Below, piece by piece: positions 46,860-55,770 of a DNA stretch of 64,000 bases; position 1 is the first letter of the stretch, and each line of letters opens with the position of its first letter. The position numbers and the translations under genes were made by a program. The notes beneath the pieces are model-generated. The model was given only the letters and a program-made list of their open reading frames with translations, was not told the origin of the DNA and made no database searches. Source of the stretch: Pseudomonas kermanshahensis (GTDB lineage Bacteria > Pseudomonadota > Gammaproteobacteria > Pseudomonadales > Pseudomonadaceae); assembly GCF_014269205.2 (NCBI RefSeq), contig NZ_JABWRY020000001.1:3348001-3412000 (forward strand). The letters are read 5' to 3'.

Positions 46860-47297
46860 TCAGATCATCTTCATCGCCGCACGCAGCGCCAGCAGGTAAG
46901 TCTCGACACCAAACCCGCAGATCTGCCCGCGCACGACTTCGGCAAACACCGAGTGATGACGAAACGGCTCCCTGGCATGGATATTCGACATATGCACTTC
47001 AACCACCGGCACTTCGACGATGGCCAATGCGTCACGAATACCGTAGCTGTAGTGCGTCCATGCGCCAGCATTGATCAGCACGGCATCCACCCTATCTTCA
47101 TAGGCTTGGTGAATGCGCTCGCACATGGAGCCTTCGAAGTTGGTTTGGAAGCTCTCGACCCGAGCTCCCAGTTCTTCGCCCAGCGATTGCAAGGCCTGGT
47201 CGATATCGCTGAGCGTTGCCGTGCCGTATTGGCGAGGGTCTCGCTTGCCGAACATGTTGTGGTTAATACCGTGCAGCATCAGGACATTGGCGACCAT
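46860..47297 (-). CDS. Type II dehydroquinase-like enzyme, divergent
   Basis: 145 residues. The catalytic loop (RDPRQYG with Arg and Tyr) and the VHMSNIHAREPFRHHS His motif are kept, but the opening reads MLHGINHNMFG instead of NGPNLNLLG. Probably catalytic, perhaps on a modified dehydroquinate-like substrate. Last gene of a six-gene operon, 3 bp after aroE. Confidence 0.87.
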   Translation of the reverse strand: MVANVLMLHGINHNMFGKRDPRQYGTATLSDIDQALQSLGEELGARVESFQTNFEGSMCERIHQAYEDRVDAVLINAGAWTHYSYGIRDALAIVEVPVVEVHMSNIHAREPFRHHSVFAEVVRGQICGFGVETYLLALRAAMKMI

Positions 47298-47300
47298 TGC

Positions 47301-48119
47301 TTACTCCAGAGGAATGGTCAGTCGATCAATTACGGTACGGGTTTCAGGCCGCACCCCTCGCCACCAGGCAAAAGCTTCAGCCGCCTGCTCGACTAACATG
47401 CCGACACCGTCGGCCAGGCGCGCCACACCTTGCGCTTGCGCCATACGAAGAAATGGCGTCAGGCCTTTGCCATAGGCCAGCTCATACGCCAGGCGCGTCT
47501 CGGCCAGAACGCCCATGGGCAGCGGCGGCAGTTCACCCGTCAGGCTGGCGGAGGTAGCGTTGACAACGATGTCGTAACTGAGCCCTTCCAGTTCTTCGTA
47601 ACGACTGATGCGCAGCCTTGGGTGATTCAGTTCGTTGCGTAACGTTAATGCCTTGGCCATATCGCGGTTGGCAATCACCAACTCGCGAGGTCCGGCCTGC
47701 AGAAACGGCAGCAACGCCCCACGTACCGCGCCGCCAGCACCGAGCATGAGCACACGCGTGTTGCGCAGAGGTTCGCCGAGATTTTCTTCGATGTCCCGCA
47801 ACAAACCGATGCCATCGAAGTTTTCCGCAAAGATACGACCATCCTCAAACTTCAGTGCATTGGCCGCCCGTGCCAATTGAGCCCGCTCGCTGCACCGATC
47901 AGCCAGTTCGAAGGCGCGCAACTTGAACGGGGCGGTGATGTTCATACCCAGTCCGCCGTCACGACGGAAACGCAGTACCTGGGTCTCGAAGTCATCAAGC
48001 GTGCCTTCGATGGCGCCATACTCCAGCGCCTGGCCGCTGGCCTCGGCGAACAGACCGTGAATCAAAGGGGACTTGGTGTGGTTGATCGGCCGGCCGATCA
48101 CTGCGTAGCGGTCGCTCAT
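47301..48119 (-). CDS. Shikimate dehydrogenase family
   Basis: 272 residues. Catalytic Lys in NITAPFK, NADP motif GAGGAVRGALLP, and NATSASLTG are conserved; the usual NTDG is NFDG, keeping the catalytic Asp. This is like the quinate/shikimate or RifI/SdhL-type paralogues rather than housekeeping AroE. Its start overlaps the CoA-transferase stop by 4 bp. Confidence 0.9.
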   Translation of the reverse strand: MSDRYAVIGRPINHTKSPLIHGLFAEASGQALEYGAIEGTLDDFETQVLRFRRDGGLGMNITAPFKLRAFELADRCSERAQLARAANALKFEDGRIFAENFDGIGLLRDIEENLGEPLRNTRVLMLGAGGAVRGALLPFLQAGPRELVIANRDMAKALTLRNELNHPRLRISRYEELEGLSYDIVVNATSASLTGELPPLPMGVLAETRLAYELAYGKGLTPFLRMAQAQGVARLADGVGMLVEQAAEAFAWWRGVRPETRTVIDRLTIPLE

Positions 48120-49348
48120 CGTGCATCTCCGTGGGTGAACAGTACACCGTCTGCCTGCATGGCGGTTATTTCCTCAGGGCTGAAGCCAAGTGCTGCGGCC
48201 ACTTCGGCGTTGTGCTGGCCAAGGTCCGGGGCCACCTGGTGAATCGTCGTGTCGCAGTCGGAAAAACGGAACGGCAGGTTGGGCAGGCGCAAGGTGCCGT
48301 AACGCGGGTGCTGCTGTTCGATGACCATGTTGCGCGCCTGGATCTGCGGGTCGGCCAGCACCTCGTCGATGCGCTGCACCTTAGCACTAGGGATGTCGAT
48401 GCCGTCCAGCAGTTGCAGGATATCGGCCACCTGACGGGCGCCGACCCAGTCGCGGACCACAGCCAGAATCGCCTGACGGTGGGCATTGCGACCGTTGAGG
48501 CTGTGGTAGCGCTTGTCGCTGCCAAACCCGGGCGGGCCGCCATTGGCTTCGAGCATGGCAGCAAAGCGTTGCCAGGCATCGTCGACCTGGGCCGCGATCA
48601 CCAGGTCGCCATCGGCAGCGCGGAACACGCCGTACAAGGTCGAGGTGGGCATGTCATGGCCAGTCTGCTCCGGCAGCACGGTGCCATCGGACAACGTGTA
48701 GCACTGCACCGCGTACTCATGCATCGACACCAGCGTGTCGTAGAGGGCCATGTCGATATGCTGCCCCCGGCCGCTGCTGACCCGGCCCAGCAGCGCCGCA
48801 TTGATCGCGGCCACGGCATGGATGCCGGTGTACATGTCGCCCAGTGAGATCCGCAGCAGCGGCGGCGCTTCGCCCGGCACGCCAACCATCTGCATGATGC
48901 CGCTCTTGGCCTCGGCGATCAGCCCGAAGCCGGCGCGGTAGGCGTCCGGCCCGGTATGGCCGTAGGCTGAAATCGAGCAGTACACCAGGCGCGGGTTGCG
49001 AGCCGACAGCTCGGCGTAGCCCAATCCCAGCTTGTCCAGCGCACCTGGGCGGTAGTTCTCGATGAACACGTCGGCCGAATCGGTAAGGCGCTGCATGAAC
49101 GTCTTCCCGCGCGGGTCCTTCATGTTGACGCTAACGCCCTGCTTGCCCATGTTCAGCTGCAGGAAATAGCCGCTCTGCTGGTCGTCCAGGGTGAACGCAT
49201 GCTGGCGACCAGCATCGCCGCTACCCGGCCGTTCGACCTTGATCACCTCGGCGCCCAGCGCCGCCAGACAGCGCCCCACATAAGGCCCGGCGAGGAAATG
49301 GCTGTAGTCGATGACGCGAATACCCGCCAATGGCAATGCCTGGCTCAT
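48116..49348 (-). CDS. Family III CoA-transferase (CaiB/BaiF)
   Basis: 410 residues. Opening LAGIRVIDYSHFLAGPYVGR and LGAEVIKVERPGSGD, nucleotide region ENYRPGALDKLG, and the catalytic Asp region (RISLGDMYTGIHA) fit the formyl-CoA/carnitine CoA-transferase family, which moves CoA between carboxylic acids. The ATG at 49348 overlaps the MaoC stop by 4 bp. Confidence 0.92.
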   Translation of the reverse strand: MSQALPLAGIRVIDYSHFLAGPYVGRCLAALGAEVIKVERPGSGDAGRQHAFTLDDQQSGYFLQLNMGKQGVSVNMKDPRGKTFMQRLTDSADVFIENYRPGALDKLGLGYAELSARNPRLVYCSISAYGHTGPDAYRAGFGLIAEAKSGIMQMVGVPGEAPPLLRISLGDMYTGIHAVAAINAALLGRVSSGRGQHIDMALYDTLVSMHEYAVQCYTLSDGTVLPEQTGHDMPTSTLYGVFRAADGDLVIAAQVDDAWQRFAAMLEANGGPPGFGSDKRYHSLNGRNAHRQAILAVVRDWVGARQVADILQLLDGIDIPSAKVQRIDEVLADPQIQARNMVIEQQHPRYGTLRLPNLPFRFSDCDTTIHQVAPDLGQHNAEVAAALGFSPEEITAMQADGVLFTHGDAR

Positions 49349-49800
49349 GCCTCTACCCTCCGCGGTACCATCAGCCGGTGCTCGCCACGCTGCACGACGT
49401 CGCCGTGCTGGTTGATCAGTTCCGATGGCAGTACCACGATGCCCCAACCCGGACGGCTGTTACTCGGGCGCATCGCACCGACGCGCATGCGCACATGGAG
49501 CACGTCGTTGACCTTGATCGGCAGTACGAAGTCCCATGTCCAGCCCAGCGACATGCCCGGCAAGAAGCGGTATTCGCACTGGGTTTTCAGGCCATCAGCA
49601 ATCGACAAGCCGAACAGCCCGTGGGCAACCAGGCAGCCGAAGTGGCTGGCGTTGGCGTATTCCTCGTCGACATGCACCGGGGTGTGGTCACCGGTGAGGT
49701 CCGCGTAGGCCAAGATGCGTTCCCGGGTCACGGTGTAAGTGGGGCTGATGCATTCGTCGCCTTCGCGTGCATCGTCCCAGTATTTCTCCACCACCCTCAT
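49345..49800 (-). CDS. MaoC-like enoyl-CoA hydratase
   Basis: 151 residues, hot-dog fold. The hydratase motif with catalytic Asp and His is present (YADLTGDHTPVHVDEEYA), followed by VAHGLFGLSI. These enzymes hydrate or dehydrate acyl-CoA thioesters, for example mesaconyl-C1-CoA-type hydratases. Start overlaps the VOC stop by 4 bp. Confidence 0.9.
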   Translation of the reverse strand: MRVVEKYWDDAREGDECISPTYTVTRERILAYADLTGDHTPVHVDEEYANASHFGCLVAHGLFGLSIADGLKTQCEYRFLPGMSLGWTWDFVLPIKVNDVLHVRMRVGAMRPSNSRPGWGIVVLPSELINQHGDVVQRGEHRLMVPRRVEA

Positions 49801-50195
49801 GCCTGCACCTCCGCCCGCGGATCGATGGCCAGTGCCTGAGCCACGCATTTGGCCGGCAGCGCCTGGATGAACTCCACTGCCAGGCCATCGGGTAGGCGCA
49901 ACCAGTTGCGGCCCAGGGGCATTTCGCTGACGCCGAAGCGCTGGGCGGCGGCCAGCGCTGCTTCCAGGTCCTCGCACATTATGCCCAAGTGAGCCATGCG
50001 CCCTTCCGGCCCGGCGAAGTCCGGCTGATGAATGAACTGCAGGCCGCCGAGGGTCCAGTACTGTGCCGGTTGCTCGACGTCGCCCTGCACTTCACGCATG
50101 GTCATGCCGCACACCTCGCTGAAAAAGCGGATATGCCACTGGATGTCCTGCACCCAGAACGCCACATGTTCGAGGTAGGCTTTTGGCTGGCTCAT
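49797..50195 (-). CDS. VOC-family (glyoxalase/dioxygenase-type) protein
   Basis: 132 residues, two beta-alpha-beta-beta-beta units: LEHVAFWVQDIQWHIRFFSEVCGM and MAHLGIMCEDLEAAL...LPDGLAVEFIQ. Metal-binding His and Glu positions appear present. Could be an epimerase, lyase or dioxygenase. Overlaps genes on both sides by 4 bp. Confidence 0.85.
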   Translation of the reverse strand: MSQPKAYLEHVAFWVQDIQWHIRFFSEVCGMTMREVQGDVEQPAQYWTLGGLQFIHQPDFAGPEGRMAHLGIMCEDLEAALAAAQRFGVSEMPLGRNWLRLPDGLAVEFIQALPAKCVAQALAIDPRAEVQA

Positions 50196-51139
50196 GAGGT
50201 TTCCTTTTTCTGATGATCGGCCATGGCGCGCTCGATGCCCTTGATGCAGGCCACCAGGGTCGCGTTAACCGGCGTGGCCACGCCATAACGCTGGCCCCAG
50301 CGCACGACGGAACCGTTGATGAAGTCGATTTCGGTGATGGAGCCCTTTTCCAGGCTCTGCAGCATCGAGGTACGGAAGCTCGCCGGCAGGCCTTCAGCGG
50401 CCAACGTCCAGGCGGCGTCAGAACTGCTCAGACTGAGACGGATGCCAGCGCTCTGGGCCACGGTGATGGCTTCAGCCACAGCGGCCTTGGCAGTACCTTC
50501 CAGCAGCGGCTCGCTGTACAGCTGGCCATAGCTGAGCATGGTGATGCCGCTCAACGCGCCGGTGGCGACGTTGACCAGCAACTTGTCCCACATGGTGCCG
50601 AGAATATTGTCGCTGACAGTGGTGGCCAATCCAGCACTGTTGAAAACATCGGCGATGGCCTGCACGCGCGGTGACAGCTGGCCATCTAGTTCACCGATGA
50701 AGGTCTGCTTGCCGGCCACCCCAGCGCGGATCGAACCCGGCGCCAGCAGCACGCCACCGACATAGGTCTTGCCGGCCAGCACCCGCTCACGACCGACGGC
50801 GTCGGCCAGTATGTCCTCGTGGCCGAGGCCATTCTGCAGCGACAGCACCAGCGTCTGCGGCCCGATCAGCGCGGCGGCACCGACGATGGCCTCGGCGGTG
50901 TGGAACGACTTCACCAACACCACCACTAAGTCAGCCACACCGACATCTTCGGCTTCCATGGCAGCTTTGACTGGCACCTGCCGCTCGCCTCGTTCGTCGT
51001 GCACCCGCAACCCGTTCAGTTTCATCGCCTCGACGTGCGCACGGCCGCGGTTCAATAGCCAGGTTTCATGCCCCGCCTCGCTTAGGGCCGCACCAATGGC
51101 GCAGCCCAGGGCACCGGCGCCCAGAATGCAGATTTTCAC
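50192..51139 (-). CDS. Ketopantoate-reductase-like oxidoreductase (PanE/ApbA family)
   Basis: 315 residues. Rossmann motif ILGAGALGCAIGAAL, then VKSFHTAEA and QNGLGHEDIL, and the C-terminal helical domain with the catalytic Lys region (MWDKLLVNVATGALSG). Reduces a 2-keto acid or oxidises the hydroxy acid. First gene of the operon, about 65 bp downstream of the palindromic operator. Confidence 0.9.
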   Translation of the reverse strand: MKICILGAGALGCAIGAALSEAGHETWLLNRGRAHVEAMKLNGLRVHDERGERQVPVKAAMEAEDVGVADLVVVLVKSFHTAEAIVGAAALIGPQTLVLSLQNGLGHEDILADAVGRERVLAGKTYVGGVLLAPGSIRAGVAGKQTFIGELDGQLSPRVQAIADVFNSAGLATTVSDNILGTMWDKLLVNVATGALSGITMLSYGQLYSEPLLEGTAKAAVAEAITVAQSAGIRLSLSSSDAAWTLAAEGLPASFRTSMLQSLEKGSITEIDFINGSVVRWGQRYGVATPVNATLVACIKGIERAMADHQKKETS

Positions 51140-51204
51140 GTCGCAGACCTCCTGTGGTTTGCGACTACCTTATGCAGCGAGGGTTATTTGGGCTATACAA
51201 TGAC

Positions 51205-51222
51205 CTCAATACAACTATTGAG
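51205..51222. promoter_or_regulatory. Perfect 18-bp LysR operator palindrome
   Basis: CTCAATA-CAAC-TATTGAG, a perfect inverted repeat of the T-N11-A type, in the 93-bp region between the divergent operon and its LysR. Just upstream of the LysR start at 51233, so it fits autoregulation plus operon control. Confidence 0.75.
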
Positions 51223-51232
51223 ATTCGCAATA

Positions 51233-52144
51233 ATGAATGCCTTGGAGGCTCTGCCCGAACCCAAGCTGCTGCAACTGTTCGACGTGCTGTACCACTGTCG
51301 CAGTGTGACCCGAGCGGCCGAGCAGTTGGGGCAGAGCCAGCCGACTATCAGCATCTGGCTGGCGCGCCTGCGCGAGCAGTTGAACGACCCGTTGTTCGTG
51401 CGCACGCCTGGGGGCATGGCTCCTACGCCACGGGCCGATCAACTGATCGGCCCGTGCCGCGAGGTGGTGGAGTCATTGCGCAGGCTAACGGCATGGGAGC
51501 CGCAGTTCTTGCCAGCCACGGCGCAGCGGCGTTTTCGCCTATGTGTCAGTGATGCCAGCCATATCACCCTGCTGCCGAGCATCCTCAACCACCTGCGCAG
51601 CCATGCGCCGGGCATCCGACTGGAGGCGGCGCGGATCGATGGCAATACCGAGAGCGCACTGGAGTCGGGAGAGGCGGACCTGGCCATTGGCTTCGTGCCC
51701 TGGCTGGGTGGGGGGATATACCAGCAGATGCTGTTCGAGCAGGACTGGGTGTGCCTGAGCAACCCGCAGCATCCCCGCCTGGGCAAAGGCATGGGCTTAA
51801 CGCGCTACCGCACCGAGGGGCATGTGCAGATTAGTTTCGGCACTGGGCAGAAGCTGCTGGAGGCAGGATTGGCACGCGCCGGGATCGAACGACGGATCAT
51901 GCTGGAGCTGCCGGGGTTTCTCGGGTTGGGGATGATAATCGGGACGACGGATCTGCTGGCCACCTTGCCGCGACATATCGGACAGACGCTGGCTGACATG
52001 CATGGACTACGGATGCATAACTGCCCAGTTGAAGTGGAGGGGTTCACCGTCAAACAGCATTGGCATGCCCGATATCATCAGGACAGTGGGAATCGGTGGT
52101 TAAGGGAAGTCGTTCGCGGATTGTTCCATTCACCAAGCCAATGA
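51233..52144 (+). CDS. LysR-family regulator of the six-gene operon
   Basis: 303 residues from ATG 51233: HTH (SVTRAAEQLGQSQPTISIWLARLRE) and effector domain of the NahR/LinR group (LPEPKLLQLFDVL, EADLAIGF, LLATLPRHIG). Upstream in-frame starts (51188, 51200) would place the operator palindrome inside coding sequence, so 51233 is preferred. Divergent from the operon. Confidence 0.88.
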   Translation: MNALEALPEPKLLQLFDVLYHCRSVTRAAEQLGQSQPTISIWLARLREQLNDPLFVRTPGGMAPTPRADQLIGPCREVVESLRRLTAWEPQFLPATAQRRFRLCVSDASHITLLPSILNHLRSHAPGIRLEAARIDGNTESALESGEADLAIGFVPWLGGGIYQQMLFEQDWVCLSNPQHPRLGKGMGLTRYRTEGHVQISFGTGQKLLEAGLARAGIERRIMLELPGFLGLGMIIGTTDLLATLPRHIGQTLADMHGLRMHNCPVEVEGFTVKQHWHARYHQDSGNRWLREVVRGLFHSPSQ

Positions 52145-52179
52145 TGATGTAGTTTCGACTTAGATAGGAAATGTGATTT

Positions 52180-52300
52180 AAGCCGTCCGCTTTGGCCACA
52201 AGCCTATCATCGCGAAGGGCGGCTTTGGGTCGAAAGCGGTCGGGCGCGAGTGACAGCAAACGACCCCATGCAGACATTCAGATGTCCGGGCCGATACCGA
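52180..52300. repeat. Degenerate intergenic repeat
   Basis: AAGCCGTCCGCTTTGGCC and TGGGTCGAAAGCGGTCG near 52226, the same repeat type as at 45885-45990. It fills most of the gap between LysR and osmC. A weaker piece, GGGTCGAAAACGG, is near 53046. Confidence 0.4.
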
Positions 52301-52319
52301 GGCTAGAGCCTTTGAGGGA

Positions 52320-52793
52320 TTAGTTTCGATAGTTGATAACAGCCCTACATTTGATAGGGAAGTTGACCGAGTTGGCAATGAAACACTCGTGGTGAGCATC
52401 GTCATGCAAGCGCATTGCAAGCGCCCTATCTGATTGACTACTAATGATGATCTGAGGTCTTAGCTCTGCTTCCTTGAAATGGCCCCTGCGCTGGCCATCG
52501 CCTTCGATCATACAGCCCACCGGGTGGTCGACGTATTCCAGCACGCACACGTTGTTAACGGCGCACAGATGAAGATACCAGAGCTTGTGGCAGGCCGAGA
52601 TCGATGCCAGCAACATGTCTTCAGGGTTCCAGCATTCGGGATTACCACGAAAAGCAGGGTCGGCGGAACCATCGATAGGCGCTCGCCCTGGTGACTCGAC
52701 AGTGAAGTCTCTCTGGTAAGCCGTATAGCTGGCAGTACCCTCACCGGTGTTGCCTATCCAATTGATGGTGACAGCATAATTGTGTTCTCTCAT
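52320..52793 (-). CDS. OsmC-family protein
   Basis: 157 residues, OsmC/Ohr fold: DFTVESPGRAPIDGSADPAFRG, NPEDMLLASISACHKLWYLHL with a conserved redox Cys. These proteins reduce organic or fatty-acid hydroperoxides. The ATG at 52793 follows AGGAG with a six-base spacer, which decides against upstream starts. Confidence 0.87.
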   Translation of the reverse strand: MREHNYAVTINWIGNTGEGTASYTAYQRDFTVESPGRAPIDGSADPAFRGNPECWNPEDMLLASISACHKLWYLHLCAVNNVCVLEYVDHPVGCMIEGDGQRRGHFKEAELRPQIIISSQSDRALAMRLHDDAHHECFIANSVNFPIKCRAVINYRN

Positions 52794-53259
52794 CGCCACT
52801 CCTGTGTTGAAAGATGCCCAGAAGATAATCCGCTCTTCTCGCGTTAGCACTGCAATCATGCGCGCTCAGTGTGGCTCCCAACCAGCTTCTCTTGTTTGCA
52901 TTGACGCATGCGCTGGTTGTGCGAAGGCAATGAGCCGGTCAGCGAGGTAGCCTTGTGGCTGGCCTGACAGTGCTTGCTGGCGTGTTTTGATTTGGAGACG
53001 CTAACGAACTCCCGAATCAGCCCTTTGCCTTGAATGTCAGCCATGGGTCGAAAACGGTAGCGAATGCATATCCGCCGTCTTCCTACGCCCCTCATCAGCC
53101 AGCCACCGCCGCTCTGCACAGCGCCTTTCATCGATCTCACTGATGAGTACTATCAAGCCGGGCGCCTGTGTGGTTGCCCACCCCCGCCCGTATAATCGCC
53201 TCCAATTTTCCCCCCTCCTCTTCGTCTTTCAGGCGACTTCCCCCTTGGAACCCAGCACC
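52794..53259. other. 466-bp interval without a supported gene
   Basis: Between osmC and the MFS gene. A 94-codon minus-strand frame at 52856-53140 has no family likeness, no Shine-Dalgarno and an odd composition; I do not call it. The region holds a short degenerate repeat near 53046 and must contain the promoters of osmC and the MFS gene. Confidence 0.5.
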
Positions 53260-54486
53260 ATGCCAAGCGACAGCCAGGCCCCTAGCGGCCTTCCCGAACA
53301 TAATCAACAAAGCGTCAAACAGCAGTGGCTGGCGATTCTATCGGTCGCGGTGGGTGCCTTTGCCCTGGTGACCAGCGAGTTTCTCCCGGTCGGCGTACTC
53401 AACGATGTCGCCAGCGACCTGGGCATCAGTGCCGGCCAGGCCGGGCTGATGGTTACCCTGCCCGGCATCATGGCCGCCCTCGCCGCCCCCTTGTTGTCTG
53501 TAGGCATTGGCGCCTTGGACCGTCGTTACCTGTTGATCGGCCTGACGCTGATCATGATCATCGCCAACGCGGTGGTGGCCTACGCCAGCGACTTCAACCT
53601 GCTGCTGTTCGGCCGTGTGCTGCTGGGCATCAGCATCGGCGGCTTCTGGGCGACGGCCATTGCCCTCAGCGGCCGCCTGGCGCCCAAGGGCGTGGGCGTT
53701 GCGCAGGCCACGTCGATCATCATGGTCGGTGTGACGTTGGCCACTGTCCTGGGGGTGCCCGTGGGCACCTGGTTGAGTGGCCTGATGGGCTGGCGCATGA
53801 CGTTTCTGGTGACCGCGTTGGTGGGCGTGCCTGTGCTGCTGGCGCAGATCCTGCTGCTGCCGCGGCTTAACCCAGACAAGGCCATTCGCATCAGTGACCT
53901 GCCGGCGCTGTTTATCAATCCGCAGGCGCGGGTTGGCTTGATCGCGGTATTGCTGATTGGCCTGGCGCACTTTGCCGCCTACACCTATGTCGCGCCCTTC
54001 TTCAAGCAAAGCGCTGGCTTCGATGGGCCGACCATTGGTTCGCTGCTGCTGCTCTATGGCGTCGCGGGCGTCATCGGCAATATATTCGCCGGCTTCGCCG
54101 CCAACCGAAGCGTGCGTCATACCCTGATGCTGGTCGCCCTGATGATAGGCGTCAGCACCGCGCTGTTCCCCTACTTTGCCACCGGCATGACCGGCGCGGC
54201 GATGCTGATTGCACTGTGGGGCTTCGCCTTCGGCGCCTTCCCGGCGTGCGCCAGTATCTGGATGTTTGTCGTAGCGCCCAAGGATGTCGAACGCGGCATG
54301 CCACTGTTCGTCGCCATGTTCCAGGTGATCATTGCCTTGGGCTCGTTCTTCGGTGGGCAGATCGTCGACCAGTTGGGCACCGCAGTACTGTTGAGCTTGG
54401 CCACGGCACTGGTGGGTTGTGGTTTTGCGACGGTGCTGGTGCTGGGGCGTAACGTGAGTAACCGATTGGCGGTTCAACCCTGCTGA
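53260..54486 (+). CDS. MFS exporter, DHA1 family (NepI/YdhP-like)
   Basis: 408 residues, twelve predicted membrane segments. FALVTSEFLPVGVLNDVASDLGIS and GRVLLGISIGGFWATAIALSGRL are diagnostic of the DHA1 efflux group that includes purine ribonucleoside and sugar exporters. The in-frame ATG at 53260 matches the family start; the upstream extension from 53143 does not. Substrate unknown. Confidence 0.85.
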   Translation: MPSDSQAPSGLPEHNQQSVKQQWLAILSVAVGAFALVTSEFLPVGVLNDVASDLGISAGQAGLMVTLPGIMAALAAPLLSVGIGALDRRYLLIGLTLIMIIANAVVAYASDFNLLLFGRVLLGISIGGFWATAIALSGRLAPKGVGVAQATSIIMVGVTLATVLGVPVGTWLSGLMGWRMTFLVTALVGVPVLLAQILLLPRLNPDKAIRISDLPALFINPQARVGLIAVLLIGLAHFAAYTYVAPFFKQSAGFDGPTIGSLLLLYGVAGVIGNIFAGFAANRSVRHTLMLVALMIGVSTALFPYFATGMTGAAMLIALWGFAFGAFPACASIWMFVVAPKDVERGMPLFVAMFQVIIALGSFFGGQIVDQLGTAVLLSLATALVGCGFATVLVLGRNVSNRLAVQPC

Positions 54487-54578
54487 TAGGGGCGCACTCG
54501 TATACAGGTCCTTTTTGGGCAGGCAGCAGACGCCGCAGCCGCAGGGCGACGGCGGTGCGTCGCTGGCGCCCTTCAATC

Positions 54579-54624
54579 ATGAGGCAAAATAAAGTTCATC
54601 TCAAAAATAATGAGTTTGCCTCAT
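54579..54624 (+). promoter_or_regulatory. 10-bp inverted repeat upstream of mesX
   Basis: ATGAGGCAAA (54579-54588) and TTTGCCTCAT (54615-54624) are perfect inverted copies, 26 bp apart, and the right one overlaps a second palindrome ATGAG-TTTGC-CTCAT (54610-54624). Lies 136-181 bp upstream of mesX. Repeated TGAG/CTCA half-sites suggest a LysR-type regulator such as MetR. The rest of the 273-bp gap shows no riboswitch that I recognise. Confidence 0.5.
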
Positions 54625-54759
54625 ATTCCTTCACGCCTGAAAATCCCCCTATCGTTTTTTGCGCCGGCTCGCAGGTTACCTGGCGAAGCCCACACTGCGT
54701 AAACGCACCGGAAAGCTCTGGTGCACTGAACAATTAAGGGATTAAGGCACCGCACCAAC

Positions 54760-55743
54760 ATGAACACCACGCTTGCTTTTGCTATCAAGAGCGTCTGTTT
54801 CGATGAGCACTACCAGCCCTCGAACAACACACGCATCACCACCAACTTTGCCAACCTGGCGAGAGGCTCCAGCCGCCAAGCGAATTTACGCAACACCTTG
54901 AAGATGATCGACAATCACTTCAATGCACTGGCGCATTGGGACAACCCCACCGGCGATCGTTACACGGTAGCGCTGGAGATCATTTCTGTTGAGATGAACC
55001 TCGATGCTGAAAGCGGTGACCCGGCCCTGCCGCTGATCGAACTACTTAAAACGACCGTCATTGATAAAAAAACCAACACGCGTATCGATGGCATTGTCGG
55101 CAATAACTTCTCGTCCTACGTGCGCGATTATGATTTCAGCGTGCGCTTGCTGGCCCACAACAAAGGCCGGCCCACCTTCAGCACGCCAGAGGATTTCGGC
55201 GACCTGCATGGAAAACTGTTCCAGTGCTTCGTGAACTCAGCGGCCTACAAAGCGCATTTCAACAAGCCACCGGTTATTTGCCTGAGCGTTTCGAGCAGCA
55301 AAACCTATCAGCGCACTGAAAACCAACACCCTGTACTGGGGGTCGAGTACCAGCAAGACGCGTATTCGCTGACGGATGAGTACTTCAAGAAAATGGGCTT
55401 GAAGGTTCGCTACTTCATGCCGCCAAACAGCGTTGCACCGCTGGCTTTTTACTTCGCCGGCGACCTGCTGGGTGATTACAGCAACCTTGAACTCATCAGC
55501 ACCATCAGCACGATGGACACCTTCCAGAAGATTTACCGCCCCGAGATTTACAACGCGAACGCGGTCGCTGGAAGGTCCTATCAGCCCAGCTTGCAGCACC
55601 AGGACTATTCATTGACGCGCATTGTCTATGATCGCGAAGAGCGCAGCCGACTGGCGATTGAACAAGGTCGGTTCGCCGAAGAGCACTTCATCAAACCCTA
55701 CCACGCCGTACTTGAGCAGTGGTCCGCCAATTACGCTCATTGA
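54760..55743 (+). CDS. mesX: MesX (DUF1852), partner of MesD
   Basis: 327 residues, DUF1852 family (FAIKSVCFDEHYQPSNNTRITTNFANLARG opening region, HWDNPTGDRYTVALEI). In other bacteria this protein is required with MesD for oxygen-dependent methionine synthesis that does not use methylfolate. 27 bp upstream of mesD. The chemistry of MesX itself is not settled; it probably provides or handles the unusual methyl donor. Confidence 0.87.
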   Translation: MNTTLAFAIKSVCFDEHYQPSNNTRITTNFANLARGSSRQANLRNTLKMIDNHFNALAHWDNPTGDRYTVALEIISVEMNLDAESGDPALPLIELLKTTVIDKKTNTRIDGIVGNNFSSYVRDYDFSVRLLAHNKGRPTFSTPEDFGDLHGKLFQCFVNSAAYKAHFNKPPVICLSVSSSKTYQRTENQHPVLGVEYQQDAYSLTDEYFKKMGLKVRYFMPPNSVAPLAFYFAGDLLGDYSNLELISTISTMDTFQKIYRPEIYNANAVAGRSYQPSLQHQDYSLTRIVYDREERSRLAIEQGRFAEEHFIKPYHAVLEQWSANYAH

Positions 55744-55770
55744 CGCTTCCCACGTTCAAGGTCTTTTACT

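Noticed and set aside
52856..53140. 94-codon minus-strand frame
   Set aside because: No start signal or recognisable domain; overlaps degenerate repeat sequence.
54487..54759. SAM or cobalamin riboswitch before mesX
   Set aside because: No conserved aptamer core could be made out; only inverted repeats are visible.
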